Source: Calditrichota bacterium
Lineage (GTDB): Bacteria > Calditrichota > Calditrichia > RBG-13-44-9
Length of the DNA stretch: 29,405 bases
Reading direction: 5' to 3'
NCBI GenBank assembly: GCA_024276455.1
Contig: JAJRXE010000047.1
Span: forward strand, 1-29,405
The position numbers and the translations under genes are program-made. This document shows, one piece after another, positions 1 through 8,782 of this stretch. The notes under the pieces were generated by a model. That model was not told the origin of the DNA, ran no database searches, and saw nothing but the letters and a program-made list of their open reading frames with translations. Numbering within the stretch: the first letter of the stretch is position 1; each line of letters begins with the position of its first letter.

Positions 1-7
1 TCAGCGA

Positions 8-1123
8 TCATTTTTTGTCCCTTTCCGCAGCTCTCTTCAGCGCTTTGTCCACTTCTTGCTTCAACAAATCCGGATCGAAGGCATGAATCAGGCCGCGGGA
101 TTTCACCAGAGCGTTGCGCACCTCTGTAAAATCGAATCGGGCGTCGCTCACTTCCATGCCCGCTTCCTCCGCCCGGGTAAGCAAACTGTCGGTCACCGCC
201 GCCTGGGTGCGTAGCTCATCCAGATAAGCCCGCATTGCTTTCACTTTCTGGTAGCTCTTTTGCTTCTCGTCCTGGTGGCAGTTAGCACACACCGCACCTT
301 CCTGGACTCCAATCATCTCGTCGTTGGTGGGCTGCACCCCGTGGTTACCGTGGCAGGTCTCGCACCCCGGCTCTCCCAGCTCGTCGAAAATAGCTTTTTT
401 CGGACTTTTCTGGAACAGCTCCATGTTTAGTACATGACAGGTACCGCACACCATGCTAATGGACGAGACTCCCGGAGGAATGGCTCCATGGTTGCCATGG
501 CAATCGTTACAGGCCGGTGCCCCCCGGTCCCCTTTCTCCAGCAGGGCTTTCCCGTGCACGCTCTGGACGTACTCATCGTACTGGTTGGTGGGAATGCCGT
601 ACTCTTTCATGTACTCAGGGTCGGCATGGCAGGTGGCGCAGGTTTTGGGCACATTTTGATCGTAAACCGGAGAATTGAAATCTTTCACCTGGCGAATATC
701 GTGCACGCTGTGGCAGCTAATGCAGGTGGCCACTTTGGTGTCTCCCCGCTGGAGCAACTTGCCATGTTGACTGGTGAGATATTGTTCGTACTGATCCACA
801 CTTATGTTGGGATTAAATTGTTTCATGTAGTCGGCATCGCTGTGGCATTTTGCACAGAGTTTGGGAATGTCCCGGGTGTCCGGAACCCCAATAAAGCCTT
901 TTTGCGGACTCATCGCCACATCGGGATCTTCGGCAGTGGGATCGCCGCCGTGGCAACTGGCACAGGTCAAACCGTCTTTGGAATGCACATCTATTTTGAA
1001 TAAATGGGCCGGCCCACTTTCGTTCTCTTCCGTGTCCAGATGACAATCCAGACAGGTATTGGTGCTCTGCGCCCAAATTCCCAGGCTAAAGACCATTAAT
1101 AAACTTATCATCAATCGAACCAT
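8..1123 (-). CDS. Periplasmic nine-heme cytochrome c of a bc-type complex
   Basis: Probable electron carrier that takes electrons from the Rieske/cytochrome b pair encoded just upstream and passes them to periplasmic acceptors. The 371-residue protein starts with a Sec signal peptide (about residues 1-19, ending near WAQS). It carries nine CXXCH heme c motifs, at C24, C54, C90, C134, C162, C205, C226, C254 and C279. Residues about 99-145 and 170-215 look like a duplicated module (YMK...QY..Y..S.HGK.L..GD...C..CH). The last 80 residues are heme-free and predicted helical. The start is supported by a GAGGAG site in front of the ATG. The gap to cytochrome b is 46 nt, so co-transcription is likely. 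Multiheme c partners of this kind are known for some Geobacter and planctomycete bc complexes. The terminal acceptor cannot be read from the sequence. The gene ends eight bases from the window edge, so the operon may continue. Confidence 0.9.
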   Translation of the reverse strand: MVRLMISLLMVFSLGIWAQSTNTCLDCHLDTEENESGPAHLFKIDVHSKDGLTCASCHGGDPTAEDPDVAMSPQKGFIGVPDTRDIPKLCAKCHSDADYMKQFNPNISVDQYEQYLTSQHGKLLQRGDTKVATCISCHSVHDIRQVKDFNSPVYDQNVPKTCATCHADPEYMKEYGIPTNQYDEYVQSVHGKALLEKGDRGAPACNDCHGNHGAIPPGVSSISMVCGTCHVLNMELFQKSPKKAIFDELGEPGCETCHGNHGVQPTNDEMIGVQEGAVCANCHQDEKQKSYQKVKAMRAYLDELRTQAAVTDSLLTRAEEAGMEVSDARFDFTEVRNALVKSRGLIHAFDPDLLKQEVDKALKRAAERDKK

Positions 1124-1169
1124 GTTCTCCTCACTAATTTTTAGTGAATCGTCTGCTTAAAGAAACAAC

Positions 1170-2231
1170 TCAGGACACATAACCAATAATGGTTAAAATA
1201 ACGATGGCAATGATTCCAGCCACGCCAATCAGGGTAAACACCGGACTTTTTTCTTCCCGATTGGCTTTTTTGTCCAGAAACGGCACCAGCAGCCAGAAAA
1301 CCCCCACCACCCCAAACAACATTACGGCCAGACTTTCGCCATCGAAAATGAGCACCTTGCTCGGGAAGAGTTTCAATGTTTCGAACATAAAAAGGAAATA
1401 CCATTCCGGTTTAATTCCGGCCGGAGCAGGCGCAAACGGATCGGCTTTGGTTCCCAATTCCCAGGGGAAGAAAGCGGCTAAAACAGCCAGCAGCCCCAGC
1501 ATGGCCAGCCAGCCAATCATATCCCGATAAAGAAAATTGGGGAAAAAGGGCATTTCTTTGTCCGATTTAACGCCGATGGGTTTACTCATTCCCTGAATTT
1601 GAATCAGGGCCAGGTGGATGCCCAGAATAAGGGTCGAAAGAGCCGGAAGTACCGCTACATGAAACCCAAACAGACGGGTCAGCGTGGCACCGGTTACGTC
1701 TTCGCCCCCGCGCAAAAATTTAAGTAAAAAATCGCCCACAAACGGCACCACCGCGGTAATTTCGGTGCCCACCTTCGTGGCGAAATAGGCCAGGGTATTC
1801 CAGGGCAGCAAATAGCCCGTAAATCCGAATCCCAGGGCAATGAAAAACATCAACAACCCGGTAACCCAGGTCAACTCTCTGGGTTTACGGTACCCTTTCA
1901 AGAAATAGACGCTGAACATGTGAATAAAGAGCACCAGAATAAACAAATTGGCCGACCAGGAGTGAATAGAGCGAATCAACCACCCGAATTTCACCTGGGT
2001 CATGATGAACTTGACCGATTCAAAGGCCGCATCGGAAGAGGGACGGTAATAAAGCAGCAACAGGATTCCGGTGACCACCTGAATGGCAAACAGAAAGAGC
2101 GCTGCTCCCCCAAACACATACCACACACTGTGTTTGTGCAGAGGCACACCTTTCTTCTTGAAAAAATCTTTCCAGCTTTGTAAGGGAACACGCTCGTTAA
2201 GCCAAGCTTCTGTTGACTCAAAAATTCCCAT
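1170..2231 (-). CDS. Cytochrome b subunit of a menaquinol:cytochrome c reductase (bc/b6f type)
   Basis: Integral membrane diheme subunit that oxidises quinol in a bc-type complex. The four heme-ligand histidines are visible at H90 and H104 and at H191 and H206. There are 13 residues between the first pair and 14 between the second; the latter spacing is that of cytochrome b6 rather than mitochondrial cytochrome b. The Qo-site PEWY motif is at 275-278. The 353-residue length fuses the b6 part (four helices) with a subunit-IV-like part that retains about three or four helices, shorter than the eight-helix mitochondrial protein. The start follows a GGGAGAAA site. The gene lies between the Rieske gene (56 nt upstream) and the multiheme cytochrome gene, an order that supports one transcript. 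The quinone is inferred to be menaquinone; the sequence does not prove it. Confidence 0.95.
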   Translation of the reverse strand: MGIFESTEAWLNERVPLQSWKDFFKKKGVPLHKHSVWYVFGGAALFLFAIQVVTGILLLLYYRPSSDAAFESVKFIMTQVKFGWLIRSIHSWSANLFILVLFIHMFSVYFLKGYRKPRELTWVTGLLMFFIALGFGFTGYLLPWNTLAYFATKVGTEITAVVPFVGDFLLKFLRGGEDVTGATLTRLFGFHVAVLPALSTLILGIHLALIQIQGMSKPIGVKSDKEMPFFPNFLYRDMIGWLAMLGLLAVLAAFFPWELGTKADPFAPAPAGIKPEWYFLFMFETLKLFPSKVLIFDGESLAVMLFGVVGVFWLLVPFLDKKANREEKSPVFTLIGVAGIIAIVILTIIGYVS

Positions 2232-2287
2232 AAGTTTCTCCCATCTTTATTGACTATTTTCTCGGTTATTCGTCTGCTTAAACGTTC

Positions 2288-2728
2288 TTAACTCTTGCTA
2301 ACGTAAATCACCCCGTCTCTAATATTCACCTTAAATTCCGGCAGTGGTCGAGGCGGGGGACCGCTAATAACCTGTCCATTCAAATCGTAATGTCCGTTGT
2401 GACAGGCGCACCAGATATGACCGATATCTTTCCGGAACTGGACGGTACAGTTCAGGTGGGTGCAGATTGCCGAAAACGCCCGGTATTCCCCCTCCGGTGT
2501 GCGAATTAAAATACCGGGTTTCGTCCCGAATTTGAAAATCTTTCCACTCCCGGGCGGTAGTTCATCTTCCCGGGCGGCTACCACATTGTTTTGAACCGCT
2601 TCGGCTACTTCGGGAGGCACTAAAAAGCGGATCAACGGGAAAAGGGCTGATCCGACCACCCCTAACGATCCAATCCCCAACAACAGCTGACTTACTTTTC
2701 GCCGGGTCTTATCCACAATTTCGGCCAT
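2288..2728 (-). CDS. Rieske [2Fe-2S] iron-sulfur subunit
   Basis: High-potential iron-sulfur protein that takes the first electron from quinol at the Qo site. The 146-residue protein has an N-terminal twin-arginine-like anchor (TRRKVSQLLLG, then a hydrophobic stretch to about residue 38). Cluster box I is C89-T-H91-L-N-C94 and box II is C107-A-C109-H110. By family analogy C89, H91, C107 and H110 bind the cluster and C94-C109 form the stabilising disulfide. A GPPP loop follows at 123-126. The ATG has a strong AGGAGGAA site (complement of 2734-2740). It is the first gene of the Rieske, cytochrome b, multiheme cytochrome operon. Confidence 0.95.
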   Translation of the reverse strand: MAEIVDKTRRKVSQLLLGIGSLGVVGSALFPLIRFLVPPEVAEAVQNNVVAAREDELPPGSGKIFKFGTKPGILIRTPEGEYRAFSAICTHLNCTVQFRKDIGHIWCACHNGHYDLNGQVISGPPPRPLPEFKVNIRDGVIYVSKS

Positions 2729-2921
2729 AATACTTCCTCCTTACTTTCCCCATTTGAATAAAATAAGTAATTTTTAAAAAAACGAAATCTTACATTTCCT
2801 AATATAAGAAAAATTAAAGAAATTAAAAATTCCAATTTGCAGGAAAAATATTTTTCACTTTTTGGTCGAAAAAAGGAGGGGAAAAATTGGTTAACCTGAC
2901 TCCGGGCGCTCAGACAGAATG
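2729..2921. other. AT-rich spacer with presumed promoter of the Rieske operon
   Basis: Very AT-rich intergenic DNA upstream of the minus-strand Rieske gene and downstream of the propeller sensor. On the minus strand it offers TATATT-like -10 candidates near 2811-2816, but I could not find a well-spaced -35. A perfect 14-bp palindrome, GAAAAATATTTTTC, lies at 2843-2856 and could be a regulator site or chance in AT-rich DNA. Confidence 0.4.
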
Positions 2922-5711
2922 TTACTTTTTGTTAATAAATACTTCTGGATACAGTTTTTTTGCGCAATCAGGACAAATACTGTGACTGAATTCCGCCTCG
3001 GAGTGTTCTTTGAGGTATTTTTCCAGTTGATTCCAGTATCCCTGATCGTCGCGAATTTTTTTACACGAAGAGCAGATGGGAATGAGACCACGCAAGGTCT
3101 TAATATTATTCAAAGCCTCCTGCAATTCAATATTTTTCGTTTCCAACTCCTTGGTTCGCTCGGCCACCAGATTGGCCAGTTTTTCTTTTTGTTTCTCAAT
3201 ACTTCTGATGCGAATGCGCACACTGGTGAGCGTTAGTCCGATGATGATGGCAATAATGAGAATCCGGAACCACCAGGTCATCCAGAAAGGAGGATGAATA
3301 ATTAGTTGAATGCTGGCCCCGGTTTCGTTCCACACCCCGTCACTATTGGAGCCTTTCACGCGGAAGACATAATGGCCGGGATTGAGATGTGCGTAAGTGG
3401 CAAAGCGCCGACTTCCGGAATAGACCCAGTCCTGGTCCACCCCTTCCAACTGATAGGCGTATTGATTTTTTTGGGGGGAGGTAAAATCCAGCGCCGCGAA
3501 TTCAAAGGTAATTAAATCGTCCTGGTAAGAAAGCGAAACCGTTTGCTGTTGATGGGGAGGTTCAATCAAATTTACCTTCCGGTCCACCAGGGTGTACCCG
3601 GTAATCACGACCGGGGGCGCCGGCCGCATTTTCTTAATTTTTCGCGGTTGGAACATGGTGAAACCGTTCGTACCGCCAAAGAGGAGCCAGCCGTCCCGTC
3701 CGGCGGCACAGGCTTGAGAAAACTCGTTCGATTGCAACCCATCGCTGTGGGTAAACACCTGAAAAAAACCTTTCTCGACTTCGAAACGAGCTAAACCGTT
3801 GCCCGTGCTAATCCACAAATCGCCGGAAGCATCCTCCAGAATTCCGTTTACAAAATTATCGGGCAAACCGTCCGCTTCGGTGTAATGCACTATCTTCACC
3901 TTTTCCGGTTGGTCCGGATCGTCCCAGCTCAGGCGGTTCAATCCTCCTCCACCGGTGGCAACCCAGAGGTACCCTCGCCGATCTTCCCAGATTTTGGTAA
4001 TGGTATTGCTGCTTAAACTCAGTGAATCCAGGCGATTGTACTGGTAACGGAAGAAATTTCCCTCCCCGGGATTAAACAGATTCAGTCCGCCTCCTTCGGT
4101 TCCAATCCACAAACGTCCTTCGCGGTCTTCATAGATGGTGGTAATCAGATTATCGCTCAACGAAGCGGGATCGTCCGGTTTAAATTTGAAATATTGAACC
4201 GTGCCCCGCTCCAGATTCAGGCAATTCAATCCTCCGCCCCAGGTTCCCACCCACAATTTTCCGGCCCGATCTTCCCAGATGGCTGAAATATTGTTGTGGC
4301 TCAAGCGCAAGGGGCTCCGGGGACCATTGTAATAATGCTCAAAACTTTTCCGATCGGGAGACAGGCGATCCAACCCATTGTAGGTGCCTATCCAGAGGTT
4401 TCCCCGGTGGTCTTCGAAAAGCGTCCAGACAATGTCGTCGCTAATGCCCCGGGGATTTCCGGCTTGATGCCGCAGGTGTTTAAAATTCACTTCGGTGATG
4501 TTTCCGCTGGAATCGAAGCGGGCCACCATGCGATTCAAACCTTTCCCCCAGGTACCAATCCAGATGACTCCCTGGTGATCCTGCAAAAGAGAAATTACGG
4601 AATTACTACTCAAACTGTTGGAGTCGAGGGGAGAATGCTTGAAATGGTAAAAATTTTTCGAGCGCTGATTAAATTTATTCAACCCGGCCCCGGTGCCCAC
4701 CCAGAGGTTGCCAAAAGGATCTTCGTAAATAGAGGCGATCCAGTTATCGCTGATGCTGAAAGGATCGAGCGGATCGTGTTGAAAACGGGTAAATTGGCCG
4801 CTCTTTTTGTCCAGTCGGTTTAATCCTCCGTGGTGAGTTCCCACCCAGATAAAGCCTTCCCGGTCCTGGTAAACAGTACGGATGTGATTGTCCGCCAAGG
4901 AGTGTGGATTGTTTTCCTGGAAAGCATAATGTTCCCTTACCCGCCCCTGTTCATCCAGACGGAACAATCCGGCCCCCCAGGTCCCCACCCAGACATCGCC
5001 GTCGTTGTCCCGGTAAATACATTTTACCTTATTGATTCCAATTCTCACCCCCTCATTCCGGGCCAGCGGAATGGGAACAATCTCGCCACTGGCGGGCGAA
5101 TATTTAGCCAAACCTGCTCCCCAGGTCCCAATCCAGAGATTACCTTGCGGGTCTTCCCACAAAGCGTTGGCAGCCACATGACGATATTTCTCCGGAATGT
5201 TCGGTTGTTTCAGAATATGTTCGAAGGTCAGGGTCCGGCGGTCTAACCGGTCCAATCCGTTGGAAGTACCAACCCAGAGGTTCCCTTTCCGATCTCCGTA
5301 CAGCGCCCAGATGCGATTATGGGCCAGACTGGCCGGGTTCTTTGGATCGTGCTTTAGCGGGGTAAATGTTTCTGTTTTGGGGTGGAATCGGAAAAGTCCG
5401 CTGTTGTGGGTGCCAATCCACAAATCGCCCGTCTCGTCCTCCCAGAGCACCTTAATCCAATTGTCCCCCAAGGAGGCGGAATCGAACGGATCGTTCTTGT
5501 AAACAATAAATTCGTAACCGTTGTAACGGTCTAATCCATTCTGAGTACCAAACCACAAATATCCGTTGCGATCCTGAAGAATGCAGGTCACACTGCTTTG
5601 CGAAAGTCCATCTTCCACGGTAATGTGCTGGAAGCGAATATTGGCAGAGGCAAACAGCGAGAGATTCGCAAATAAAATCCAAAGAAGAGAAACGATTAAT
5701 GGCCTGCGCAT
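2922..5711 (-). CDS. Two-propeller (Reg_prop/Y_Y_Y) membrane sensor ending in a four-cysteine module, no kinase
   Basis: Predicted signalling protein of 929 residues. After a signal peptide (about 1-23) come 14 Reg_prop blades marked by recurring LW[IV]GT motifs from about residue 51 to 680, enough for two seven-bladed propellers. A Y_Y_Y domain (about 725-806), one transmembrane helix (about 811-832) and a short coiled coil (about 835-872) follow. In hybrid two-component systems this layout leads into a histidine kinase. Here it leads into a roughly 50-residue tail with cysteine pairs at C880/C883 (ICSSCKKIRDD) and C913/C916 (CPDC). There is no H-box, ATP-binding or receiver domain. That tail recurs at the ends of other PAS and response-regulator proteins; I know no established function. 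The chosen ATG has a GAGGGAG site eight bases upstream. An in-frame TTG at 5753 lacks one and would spoil the signal peptide. Output would need a partner protein. Confidence 0.85.
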   Translation of the reverse strand: MRRPLIVSLLWILFANLSLFASANIRFQHITVEDGLSQSSVTCILQDRNGYLWFGTQNGLDRYNGYEFIVYKNDPFDSASLGDNWIKVLWEDETGDLWIGTHNSGLFRFHPKTETFTPLKHDPKNPASLAHNRIWALYGDRKGNLWVGTSNGLDRLDRRTLTFEHILKQPNIPEKYRHVAANALWEDPQGNLWIGTWGAGLAKYSPASGEIVPIPLARNEGVRIGINKVKCIYRDNDGDVWVGTWGAGLFRLDEQGRVREHYAFQENNPHSLADNHIRTVYQDREGFIWVGTHHGGLNRLDKKSGQFTRFQHDPLDPFSISDNWIASIYEDPFGNLWVGTGAGLNKFNQRSKNFYHFKHSPLDSNSLSSNSVISLLQDHQGVIWIGTWGKGLNRMVARFDSSGNITEVNFKHLRHQAGNPRGISDDIVWTLFEDHRGNLWIGTYNGLDRLSPDRKSFEHYYNGPRSPLRLSHNNISAIWEDRAGKLWVGTWGGGLNCLNLERGTVQYFKFKPDDPASLSDNLITTIYEDREGRLWIGTEGGGLNLFNPGEGNFFRYQYNRLDSLSLSSNTITKIWEDRRGYLWVATGGGGLNRLSWDDPDQPEKVKIVHYTEADGLPDNFVNGILEDASGDLWISTGNGLARFEVEKGFFQVFTHSDGLQSNEFSQACAAGRDGWLLFGGTNGFTMFQPRKIKKMRPAPPVVITGYTLVDRKVNLIEPPHQQQTVSLSYQDDLITFEFAALDFTSPQKNQYAYQLEGVDQDWVYSGSRRFATYAHLNPGHYVFRVKGSNSDGVWNETGASIQLIIHPPFWMTWWFRILIIAIIIGLTLTSVRIRIRSIEKQKEKLANLVAERTKELETKNIELQEALNNIKTLRGLIPICSSCKKIRDDQGYWNQLEKYLKEHSEAEFSHSICPDCAKKLYPEVFINKK

Positions 5712-5784
5712 AAGATAGGCTCCCTCTTTTTCAGGGATGTTTTCCACACCCAAACACGCTATTCAGGCGTATCCCCAAATAATC

Positions 5785-5812
5785 ATCATAAATATCGTAA
5801 CTTTTTGTCCAA
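5785..5812 (-). promoter_or_regulatory. Candidate sigma-70-type promoter of the propeller sensor
   Basis: Read on the minus strand, TTGGAC (5807-5812) is followed after 16 bases by TATGAT (5785-5790), about 74 bases before the chosen start codon. The hexamers are good consensus matches. A 10-base direct repeat, CAAAAAGTTA on the minus strand, occurs at 5798-5807 and 5829-5838. One copy lies within the spacer and the other upstream, 31 bases apart, about three helical turns. Confidence 0.4.
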
Positions 5813-6017
5813 ATCTAAATGAATAATTTAACTTTTTGCCGACTGCAGAACGCGAATTGCGAAAATAATTTCCCGTTATTCGTTCATTAACAAGCAATTA
5901 AAAAACCGCGCAAACGCCGCCGAATTGTTCCCGGAACGACGAGTTATTCACCGAGAAAGCCTGTTTTTCCGCGCCGGCGCCCTCTGTTTCTTCCCGCGTT
6001 TTCATCCTGGAACCGAC

Positions 6018-6040
6018 AAAAAGGTACCCGGAAAGTCCGG
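6018..6040 (-). terminator. Weak candidate terminator for the radical SAM gene
   Basis: On the minus strand a 5-bp stem (CCGGA/TCCGG, 6028-6040) is followed five bases later by TTTTT. It lies about 50 bases past the stop codon of the radical SAM gene. The stem is short, so this is tentative. Confidence 0.3.
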
Positions 6041-6090
6041 CTTGCACCGGAGTGATTCACCGGGGATTTCCTGTTTGTCTTTCCGGGAAT

Positions 6091-7425
6091 TCAGGACTCG
6101 ACCTCTGCCCGGAGAGAAGGAGAAGCAGTGCCCGGCTGCACCCGGAATGAAGGGGGTAAATCGCCTCGGAAAGAGACGGTTCGGTATTGCAGGGGACGGT
6201 CTTGCAGGCGTTTGCGGATTTCCACGATGCGACGGGACCGAACAATTCCTTCTTCCCACCAGCCGGTGCAAATACCATCCTGCTGGAATTTTCGCAGCGT
6301 GTCGATGGTGCGGTAATCCAGGCGAGACGGTTCGGCCTGTTGCAGGGGAGTGCCGGAAAGCGGCAGGAAATAGTGAATTTGATTTCGCGCCCGGTATTTT
6401 ACCGCCAGGCGCTTGATAAAGCGCAGGGTTTCATGCCGGTCGTCGGGGGTTTCTTCCGGCAGCCCCACAATAATGTCCACCAGGGGCCGCAAGCCTTTCC
6501 GGGCGGTTATTTCGCAGGCGCGTTCAACCTGTACCACCGTGTGCCCCCGACGCATCCGGCGCAACAGCCGGTCGGAACCGGTCTGCGCCCCAATGGTCAG
6601 CTTTTTGTTGCTGCAGTAGCGTACCACCAGATCGACCATGTCTTCGGAAAAGGAATTGGGGCGGGCTTCGGAGGGAAAGATGCCGTACTCCAGGAAAATC
6701 GTTCCCTCTGCCTTGCAATAGCTCAACAGTTCTTCGACGGCGGCGGGATTCAACTGTCTGGGGGTGGTCGAGGCATATTCGAAAGCCGATGGGCAGATGA
6801 AACTTATTCGGCGGTGGTAATTCCGTTTCTTTAATTCGCGATAGTACTGTTTGATTGAATCCAGCGAGCGATGCTGTGCTTTAACCCCGGCGGTCTGGCA
6901 AAAGCGGCAATTCCAATGACAACCGCGGGTAATCTCTAAAGGCGGAAATGTTTTGAGATAACGATTGAGCGGGAAACTGTCGTCCAGCCGGACCGGTCCC
7001 GAAGCGTAAAAAACTGTCTTCTCCTCCGGCAGTTTGCCTTGCAAATAATCCTGCAGGAGCGGTACCAGACCATTTTCGGCCGCTCCCACGAAGGCGTAAT
7101 CGAATCCGGCTTTCAGCACCGAAAGCGGATCGCCGCTGGTGTGCGGACCACCCGCCATCAAAAGCTGTTGGCGCACCCGCTGACTTCGCACCCATTCCAC
7201 CTCCGGAAGCAACTCGGGCAGATGGGGCGTCATGAAGGAATAAAGCACCATTCCGGGAGCCTGCGAACGAACAAAGTGCTGCAGGGTGGCAATATCCTGC
7301 GCAAGCACAATCCGAAAAAAACGATCCAAGCCGCTCCGTTCCAGCAGATTCAGCACCACCGGAAAACTAAAGCGGTTAGCTGGCTGCAATCGAAACAACA
7401 AAACCGGCCGGTTCCTCGAATTCAT
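6091..7425 (-). CDS. B12-binding domain / radical SAM protein, MJ_1487-like
   Basis: Predicted cobalamin-dependent radical SAM enzyme of 444 residues; substrate unknown. The N-terminal part (about 1-135) resembles a B12-binding Rossmann domain, with MAGGPHTSG at about 90-98 and FVGAAENGL at 112-120. The radical SAM domain begins with RGCHWNCRFC, giving the CX3CX2C cluster motif at C169, C173 and C176. Conserved-looking later segments include IGAQTGSDRLLRRM and VDIIVGLPEET. The overall form fits the TIGR04013-type family first seen in Methanocaldococcus, which is scattered in bacteria. The ATG has a GGAGG site six bases upstream. It lies 114 bases after the EamA transporter gene on the same strand, so shared transcription is possible but not shown. 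The C-terminal 40 residues are basic and probably disordered. Confidence 0.8.
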   Translation of the reverse strand: MNSRNRPVLLFRLQPANRFSFPVVLNLLERSGLDRFFRIVLAQDIATLQHFVRSQAPGMVLYSFMTPHLPELLPEVEWVRSQRVRQQLLMAGGPHTSGDPLSVLKAGFDYAFVGAAENGLVPLLQDYLQGKLPEEKTVFYASGPVRLDDSFPLNRYLKTFPPLEITRGCHWNCRFCQTAGVKAQHRSLDSIKQYYRELKKRNYHRRISFICPSAFEYASTTPRQLNPAAVEELLSYCKAEGTIFLEYGIFPSEARPNSFSEDMVDLVVRYCSNKKLTIGAQTGSDRLLRRMRRGHTVVQVERACEITARKGLRPLVDIIVGLPEETPDDRHETLRFIKRLAVKYRARNQIHYFLPLSGTPLQQAEPSRLDYRTIDTLRKFQQDGICTGWWEEGIVRSRRIVEIRKRLQDRPLQYRTVSFRGDLPPSFRVQPGTASPSLRAEVES

Positions 7426-7539
7426 CCTTGCCCTCCGTTTTCCTCCACCCCGCCGTGTTGGCCTGCAAAAGAAAATTGCTTTTTTACTCTCCGATTTTTG
7501 ACAATGATCCCGGCTGTCCCTTCAATAGCATGTCCCTGA

Positions 7540-8433
7540 TCATTCCGGGATTTCAGACGGTAATTCGCCCCCTTTCCGTTCAGAGAAGGAGAAAATAATC
7601 CCGAACACAATCAAAAGTGCCCCCAGGTAAAAAAATCCGTAGGGTTTTTCTCCGAAAAGGAAATAGGCCAGAACGGAGGCAAATACTGGTTCTCCCAGAA
7701 TGGAGAAATTCACCTTGTACGCCTCAATCCGTCGGGCCGCCCAATTAATCAACGAATGTCCAATGCCAGTGGGCACAACCGCCAGCAAAAACATGATTAA
7801 GTGCACCTGATAGGAATAATTCCAGAGGGGCAATCCTTGCATTAGAATCACCAGCAGGAGGAAGAAAGCAGCCGAGGCATACACGGCAATCAAATAGGGA
7901 ATTAAATCGATCTCCTGCCGTTGATGGCGGGCGATGAAAATGTAAAAAGTGACAAACAAAGCGCTGAGCACCGCCAAAAAATCCCCGCTCATTTCGGTGC
8001 TCCCAATCCCCCAGTCCTGCCCGGCAATCAGGCTGATGCCCAGCAGGGTGAGCAACGCCGCCACCACCGTCCGCCAGGAGCCCCGCTCGCGCAGAAAGAG
8101 AGGAGACATCCCCAGGGCAAAGACCGGGTGGGTGGAACCCAGCAGAACGGCATGGGAAATTTTGGTCAGTTGAACCCCCGAAATCCAGGTCACAAAATGG
8201 GCGGCTAAAAAAGCCCCGGAGAGTACCATTATTCCCACATTCTTTCGAGGCAATTTCCGATAGTTCAACCTGGAAGCATCGGTAATCCCCTGGTAAACCA
8301 AAAAAATCAGGGCACTCCAGAACATTCGGTAAAAAGAAATAACCACCGGGGAGGTCTCTCCGCACCAGCGGATAAAAATAGACGCCCACGAGATCGCCAG
8401 TACTGCAATGATTAGCCCGGTGATTGCCGACAT
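7540..8433 (-). CDS. EamA/DMT-family membrane transporter
   Basis: Predicted inner-membrane exporter or metabolite transporter of the drug/metabolite transporter superfamily; substrate not predictable. About ten hydrophobic helices fall in two tandem EamA halves (about 3-130 and 145-280). The first half includes ISWASIFIRW near the start and a conserved-looking HAVLLGSTHPVFA segment. The second ends with EPVFASVLAYFLFGE, a typical EamA signature. The 297-residue length is normal. I chose the ATG at 8433 because the protein enters its first helix at once. An in-frame ATG at 8469 would add 12 charged residues. Neither start has a good ribosome binding site, so the start is uncertain. Confidence 0.85.
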   Translation of the reverse strand: MSAITGLIIAVLAISWASIFIRWCGETSPVVISFYRMFWSALIFLVYQGITDASRLNYRKLPRKNVGIMVLSGAFLAAHFVTWISGVQLTKISHAVLLGSTHPVFALGMSPLFLRERGSWRTVVAALLTLLGISLIAGQDWGIGSTEMSGDFLAVLSALFVTFYIFIARHQRQEIDLIPYLIAVYASAAFFLLLVILMQGLPLWNYSYQVHLIMFLLAVVPTGIGHSLINWAARRIEAYKVNFSILGEPVFASVLAYFLFGEKPYGFFYLGALLIVFGIIFSFSERKGGELPSEIPE

Positions 8434-8566
8434 TTTTTCGTCTCGGTGCTTGATTCCTCTTGCATTCATCCGTAATATTTTAACTTATTAAGGAAATGGG
8501 AAGAATACAAATCCTGATCAAGAAATTGGACCAAAATACAATTTGGAAAAAAATAAGGAGAGGAAA

Positions 8567-8749
8567 ATGGATTTTAATCAATTGGCGCTGGAATTCGTGA
8601 AAATCTATTACTCCTGCCATCCCAAGCAATTACCGGAAGACAAGGAAAAAGCGTTTCAGGAAATAAGCAAACTGCACGGAAAATTTAAAGCGCACCTGAT
8701 TGACAAAGCCACCCGTAAAAGCGAAGATTTTTTCAGCGATAAGTTGTAG
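8567..8749 (+). CDS. Small hypothetical protein, 60 residues
   Basis: I do not recognise a family. The predicted product is soluble, charged and helical, with a single cysteine in YYSCHP near residue 20 and no signal or membrane segment. It is likely real because an AAGGAG site (8555-8560) sits six bases before the ATG and the codon pattern resembles its neighbours. An in-frame TTG at 8543 would add eight residues but is not needed. It stands alone on the plus strand between minus-strand genes. A stem-loop follows at 8783-8800. Confidence 0.6.
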   Translation: MDFNQLALEFVKIYYSCHPKQLPEDKEKAFQEISKLHGKFKAHLIDKATRKSEDFFSDKL

Positions 8750-8782
8750 TAAATTGGTGGAAAAGGTAGCCGCAACGCCCCG

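Larger units (their letters stand above)
5712..6090. other. Intergenic region between radical SAM gene and propeller sensor
   Basis: No convincing gene. It holds the candidate promoter and direct repeat of the propeller gene (5785-5838). Nearer the radical SAM gene is a small hairpin at 6028-6040 (CCGGA, three-base loop, TCCGG), which on the minus strand is followed by a run of five T (6018-6022). Open frames here are unlike any family I know. Confidence 0.6.

Noticed and set aside
434..1003. Plus-strand frame of 189 codons opposite the multiheme cytochrome gene
   Set aside because: It is antisense to a gene with nine clear heme motifs and shows no family resemblance.
4296..5246. Plus-strand frames opposite the propeller sensor
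   Set aside because: They mirror the repeated blades on the minus strand; repeats produce long shadow frames.
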